64,000 bases of DNA. Origin: Sarcocystis neurona. Taxonomy: Eukaryota; Apicomplexa; Conoidasida; Eucoccidiorida; Sarcocystidae. Shown one piece after another: positions 60,024 through 64,000 of the stretch. The notes beneath the pieces are model-generated. The model had not been told where the DNA came from. It was given only the letters and a program-made list of their open reading frames with translations, and searched no databases. Position numbers and translations under genes: made by a program. Position 1 is the first letter of the stretch. Each line of letters starts with the position of its first letter. The stretch spans positions 1,675,336-1,739,335 of the forward strand of contig KL647291.1 of NCBI GenBank assembly GCA_000727475.1. The letters are read 5' to 3'.

Positions 60024-61400
60024 CTTTTCTTCCAAAAAGCTGCAACAGTAGCATGGACAGCAACAGCAGCACAGCAACGTCAGCAGCAGCGGCAGCACAG
60101 GAGCAGCAGCGGCAGCACGGGCGCAGACGGGCACAAGCGACAGGAAAAAGATACCTGTCAGCAGCGGCGCCATCACGGTGACAGCCGCCCCCAGCACGAG
60201 CAGCAGCAGGACGCCCTCGGGAGCAGCAGCAGCAGGGCTCGACAGGACAGCGGCAGCAGCAGTGGCACTTCCAGCAGCAGCACAGCAACAGAAGACTGTG
60301 TTTAGTGACTCGGCGCGGGGCGAGATTCTCACCACGACCAGCAGTCCCAGACCTCTTCCAGCCCATTTTAGAACGACAAACTCCGCACTATTCGTGTCCA
60401 TTTGCTCCGACATCACGAGAAACGCATGCGCGCATGCACAGACCTACATCTGCCAGTATTAACGTCCACGACTGCGCGCAAGGCCCGCACTCGCCGTCGC
60501 ACCCGCTTCTACACTTCTACACACATGCAGCGCATTACACATACATATGTGTACCGGTATACGTGTCCACATATATACATATATATATAGAAACGCATGC
60601 GCATGCACAGACCTACATCTGCCAGTATTAACGTCCATATATATATATATGCGCCTACACACATGGGCAGGACGCAGAAATCTACACATACATATGAGGT
60701 TTCTGACTTTCACGTCCATATATACATGCCAACGCAGAGAGACAGAAAGAGGGCGCGTACACAGAAGAGAATCCCCATCCTTCTCCTGATCGCCAGATAA
60801 GCGACGACTGCTGCGACGCTAGCAGCAACTGAGAATTGCTGAGTGTATATATGTGTATGTGTGTATACACGTGGGAGTACCATATATATAGAAACATGAG
60901 TATACACCGACGTATTGAGAGTTTCACAGCTGCTGCCAAAGCTGTCGAGGTGGATGCGATGCGAAAGATGAGAGAAGACGCAAAGAAATCAAGAAGATAC
61001 GAATAACACAGAAGTTCACATATGTGTATATATATATTTATATATATGTGCGAAGAGACCGGACGAAGCGTGTTGGTGAAGGGGCCGCACAGGGAGCCAC
61101 AGATGGTCGCTGACACCTCCGCGCGCCCCAACACACCTACACGTCCATTCACGTGTGTGCGTGCACATATATATACATTCATAAACAGAGATGCATGAAT
61201 ATACATGTATATATAATATAGATATATCAACCTGTATTTGTGCGCGTATTATCTGTATATACGTATATATAAATATATGTACATTTGGAGGGTTGTACAC
61301 GTGTGAGTTGATAGGCACCTCCCTATGTAACGGTCTCCTTATACACATACAGAGAGAGGAAGCGACCAGGGAAAAGATCGAGACGCGCGAGTTGAGAGAG
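60024..61400. other. Upstream flank of alpha-SNAP: CAG tract then microsatellites
   Basis: The first 280 bases upstream of the alpha-SNAP ATG (60024-60300) are CAG/AGC-rich. On the minus strand they read as Ala/Leu/Cys-rich frames continuous with the start exon. The pyrimidine-rich sequence ending in GCAG 16 bases before the ATG resembles a 5'UTR splice acceptor. Beyond 60500 there are TA/TATG repeats and no coding signal. Confidence 0.5.
60418..60637 (+). repeat. Direct repeat of ~50 bases, two copies
   Basis: Copies at about 60418-60468 and 60588-60637 share AGAAACGCATGCG, then CATGCACAGACCTACATC, then TGCCAGTATTAACGTCCA. They are nearly identical; the first has one extra GC in the ATGCGCGCATGC block. 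They lie about 170 bases apart, just upstream of the alpha-SNAP start. Confidence 0.9.
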
Positions 61401-61499
61401 GATGTACCACGCGCTGGCAAGACCGGTTCAAAAAACTGTCGCAGGGGGAGCTACCACATACGTGTGTCCTCTGGTGCTGGTCGTGCTCCTCGACGGTAG

Positions 61500-62160
61500 G
61501 GGACGACACAGCAAGCAGCCGTCCGTCTTGCTCCTCCTGGTGTTCCTGTTGCTGGTGCTGCTCCTCCTCCTCCTCTTCCTTGTACGGCCGCCACTGCTTA
61601 TACCGCCTACAGCTGTTGCCGCTGCCGCTGCGTGTCCTGCTGATGCTGCTGGTCTACTGCTGTTGCTGCTCCTACTGCTGCCGCTGCCGCTGTTCCTGCT
61701 GCTGGTCCTCCCTGCCGCTGTCGCTGCGCTTGCTCGTCTCACTGCTGTTGCTCTTTCCGCTGACGCGTCTCCTCTCCTCCTGCTGCTCCGCGCGCGCTTT
61801 TGGCCGTCTGTGCTGCTGCTGCTGCTGCACCTCGCGCTGCTGCTCGTCGTGTTGCTGCTCCGCGTTCAACTGCAGCTGCGGCTCCTGCTCCTGTTGCAGT
61901 TCCTCTTGTTGCTTGTCGTGCCGCCTCTGCTGGTTCTGCTGCTGCTGCTGGCCCTCCTGTTCCTGCGGTGCACAGACTCCAGAAGAGAGCGTGGCCGGCT
62001 GCTGCTCGCTGCTGCTCTAGCCGCTGCCAGGCGGTCCTTGGACTGCTCCTGCAGCCCCCCCCAGCTTCCCCTGCTGCTGCCGCTTGTGTTACTGCTCTTG
62101 CTGCTGCCACAGCCGCTCCTGTGTGTGGCTGCTTCTGCTGCCGCTTCTGAAAAGGTATTC
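61500..62160 (-). repeat. Long CTG/CAG triplet field with a Gln-rich open frame on the minus strand
   Basis: Some 650 bases of imperfect CTG triplets are open in all three plus-strand frames for long stretches (Leu, Ala or Cys-rich). On the minus strand they give a Gln/Glu/Arg-rich frame ending near 61672 and Ala/Thr-rich or Ser/Arg-rich frames. The Gln/Glu frame is the most protein-like, but no domain or splice-linked neighbour supports a gene. Confidence 0.5.
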
Positions 62161-64000
62161 CCACTTGAACACTGCTTGCGGCTCTGCTGGTGCTGCTGGG
62201 CGGCGCCTACTTCCGCCGTTGCCGCCGACCGCCTGTCCCTTGGTGGCCACGAAGTTTCTCCTGCTCTAGTGTCTGTATGCTACTGTTTGTCGCTGCAGCA
62301 GTTGCTGCTCCTTGGGAGCTGTATGTAGCCAGTGTTGCTACAGCTCGACCACTGCACATGCTGCTGCTGCTGCGGCGCGCGCCGCATTTCCCACTGCCGC
62401 GCTAGTGGAGTATGGTGGCCCGGTTGCCTCATGAATTGCTTCTAGTGGCTTGCTCTTTTTCTGTTGCTGCTGCTGCTGCTTCGCCTGTTGCTGCACTTGA
62501 TGTTAGCACTGCGCTACCGCGCGTCTGCTGTTATCAAGCTTCTGCTGCTACCGTTGCAGGCGTGCTGGTACAAAGAAGCGACGCGCCGTTTTTCCGCAGT
62601 CATCACGCATGCGCGGCGCAGCAATTGTGGAACTTCACTACGGGAGCAGCGTTCAAAGCAGTAGAGAGCCGCGCTGCAGCGGTAGAGTCTTGTAGTAGCA
62701 AGGCCAGAACCGCAGCAGCTGGGCAACGGCAGCAACTCAGACGTTAACACAGCAGCAGAACACCACGAGATAGCAGCAGCAGTGGCGGATCAACAGGATG
62801 AGCGGACGCCTGCAACAACAGTAGGTCAGCAATGGAGCAGAAGAAATCAGAGAGGAGAGGCTGCTGCAGCAGCGACCCACACATAAAACAAGGAGAAGAA
62901 TCTGTACTGCTGCTCCTGTTGCTGCTGCTGTTGTTGCAGTGTGCTCCTAATGAGAAAACTGCTGCCGTCACTGCTGCTAGTCATTGATGCTGTTCCGCTG
63001 CTGCTGCTGCTACTAGGCAGGCTACAACTTATCCGCTCCTCCTGGTGTTGCTGCCCTGACGGCTTCTGCAGCTGCAGCAGCTACAAGTGTGACTCCTGTA
63101 CGCCCCCTTGCTGCTGGAGTCCTACTTCGGGCGGGTCTCTTCCCCTGGGTCGCGCTGCTATTGTTGCTGCTGGTACTGCTGCAGCGAACATGCAGCTACT
63201 GTCCTCACCTGCTACTGCGCTTGCTGCAGCTGCGGCAGTGGTGGCCAGTTTTCCCGGTGTTTCTTCTTCTTCTTGCTGCTGCTGTCTTGGCGACTGCCCT
63301 CCTGCGGCTGCGGTTGCGAGAGATAGAAGAACGCAGAAAATCGAGGCAGAGGAAGGTAGCAGCAGACGTTCCACAGATGCCGCTGCTACAGAGTTTTTTT
63401 TCTTCACGGAAGCGTAGGACGACAGCTAGACTGCCTAAAGCTGCAGCAGCAAACGCGGTTCTCGCCGCTACTGAGTTGTTCCTGCGGCGACAGCTGCTGC
63501 AGCTGTTGCCGGTGCTCTTGTGTACTGCCGTGGCGACTGCTGGGCTGCCGGTGCTGCCGTCTGCTGGTGCGCTGCTGCTGCAGGCGCCACTACCACACAC
63601 GGCACGGAGCCGAAGTCTGTCGGTGGTTCGCAGCACGCGCAGCAGCGGCAGCATGCGCGCAGACGACGCATGCGGCAGCAGCCCATTGTACTGCTGCTGC
63701 TGCTGCGGCTGCAGCAGCCAAAGGAACAGAAGTGGAAGCAGAGCCACAAACAGAAGCACATCAGAAGTCGCTGTTTCAGCAGCAGCTGACTATGACAGCA
63801 GCAGCCCCGCTTTTGTTAGAAACGACTCACAGCAGCAGCAACGACACACCAGGCAAGTAGTGCCGGGCAGCACAGGACGTAGCAGCTGCTCAGTCCCAGC
63901 ACACAGGCGTCACACCCGCAGCAGAATAACGATAGCTGTATCCGAGCAGCAGCAACAGCAGCAGAAAGACGCAAGGATAGCAGGCATCTTCCCACACAGA
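62161..64000. other. CTG/CAG-rich sequence to the window edge, no supported gene
   Basis: CTG tracts on the plus strand (for example 62465-62500, 62905-62940, 62995-63015) alternate with CAG tracts (62750-62870, 63640-63720, 63790-63990). Many frames are open on both strands because of triplet composition alone. A gene crossing the right edge cannot be excluded. Confidence 0.5.

Noticed and set aside
61402..62328. 308-codon Leu-rich frame looking like a membrane protein
   Set aside because: It is a reading of a CTG tract open in several frames; hydrophobic runs are pure repeat and there is no domain or splice support.
1..64000. CRISPR arrays, insertion sequences, bacterial promoters and operons
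   Set aside because: The window is eukaryotic with spliced genes; repeats are microsatellite, minisatellite or triplet type without regular spacers or transposase frames. No transposon coding region was recognised.
1..64000. tRNA and rRNA genes and telomere-like TTTAGGG arrays
   Set aside because: Scanning by eye for T-arm consensus found only isolated GGTTCGA-like strings without matching arms, and no heptamer arrays; a covariance-model search would be needed to exclude tRNAs.

Overview
The window looks like nuclear DNA of a coccidian apicomplexan, most likely Eimeria or a close relative. The evidence is intron-rich protein genes, pervasive CAG/CTG (GCA, AGC) triplet tracts that encode homopolymeric Gln, Ala, Ser or Leu runs in several frames, dense TA/TATG/TACA microsatellites, and an alternation of repeat-rich and repeat-poor segments. 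There is one 440-base assembly gap. No organism name is given, and species-level assignment is not possible from the sequence alone.

Layout. (1) Bases 1-18214 are a repeat-rich segment holding one plus-strand gene, a trypsin-like HtrA/DegP-type serine protease with a PDZ domain. Its catalytic His, Asp and Ser and its PDZ halves lie on small exons separated by repeat-stuffed introns. The ten-exon model is phase-consistent at every junction. (2) Bases 18215-26969 are repeat-poor and contain nothing I can support as a gene. (3) Bases 26970-28965 hold a small plus-strand multi-pass membrane protein of unknown function. (4) Bases 28966-32639 are repeat-poor and contain no supported gene. (5) Bases 32640-47425 hold a three-exon plus-strand gene for an extremely large (about 4268 residue) and highly divergent myosin. 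Its motor domain can be followed almost from end to end but is broken up by very long insertions and has degenerate switch I and switch II motifs. The tail exon runs into the next repeat-rich segment and carries a run of 23 prolines and Gln tracts. (6) Bases 47426-55002 are repeat-rich, with uncertain coding pieces just after the myosin and a gap at 52609-53048. (7) Bases 55003-60023 hold a minus-strand alpha-SNAP (NSF attachment protein) of four exons, with a roughly 100-residue low-complexity insertion inside the SNAP fold. (8) Bases 60024-64000 are CTG/CAG-rich sequence with repeat-driven open frames but no gene I can support.

The genes do not form a pathway. The protease suggests protein quality control, the myosin an actin-related structural or scaffold role, and alpha-SNAP is part of the SNARE recycling machinery. 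The most unusual content is the giant myosin, whose P-loop is intact but whose switch residues are changed. Next is the evidence that triplet-repeat sequence is taken into coding sequence both as in-frame insertions and, possibly, as a phase-symmetric extra exon of the protease gene.
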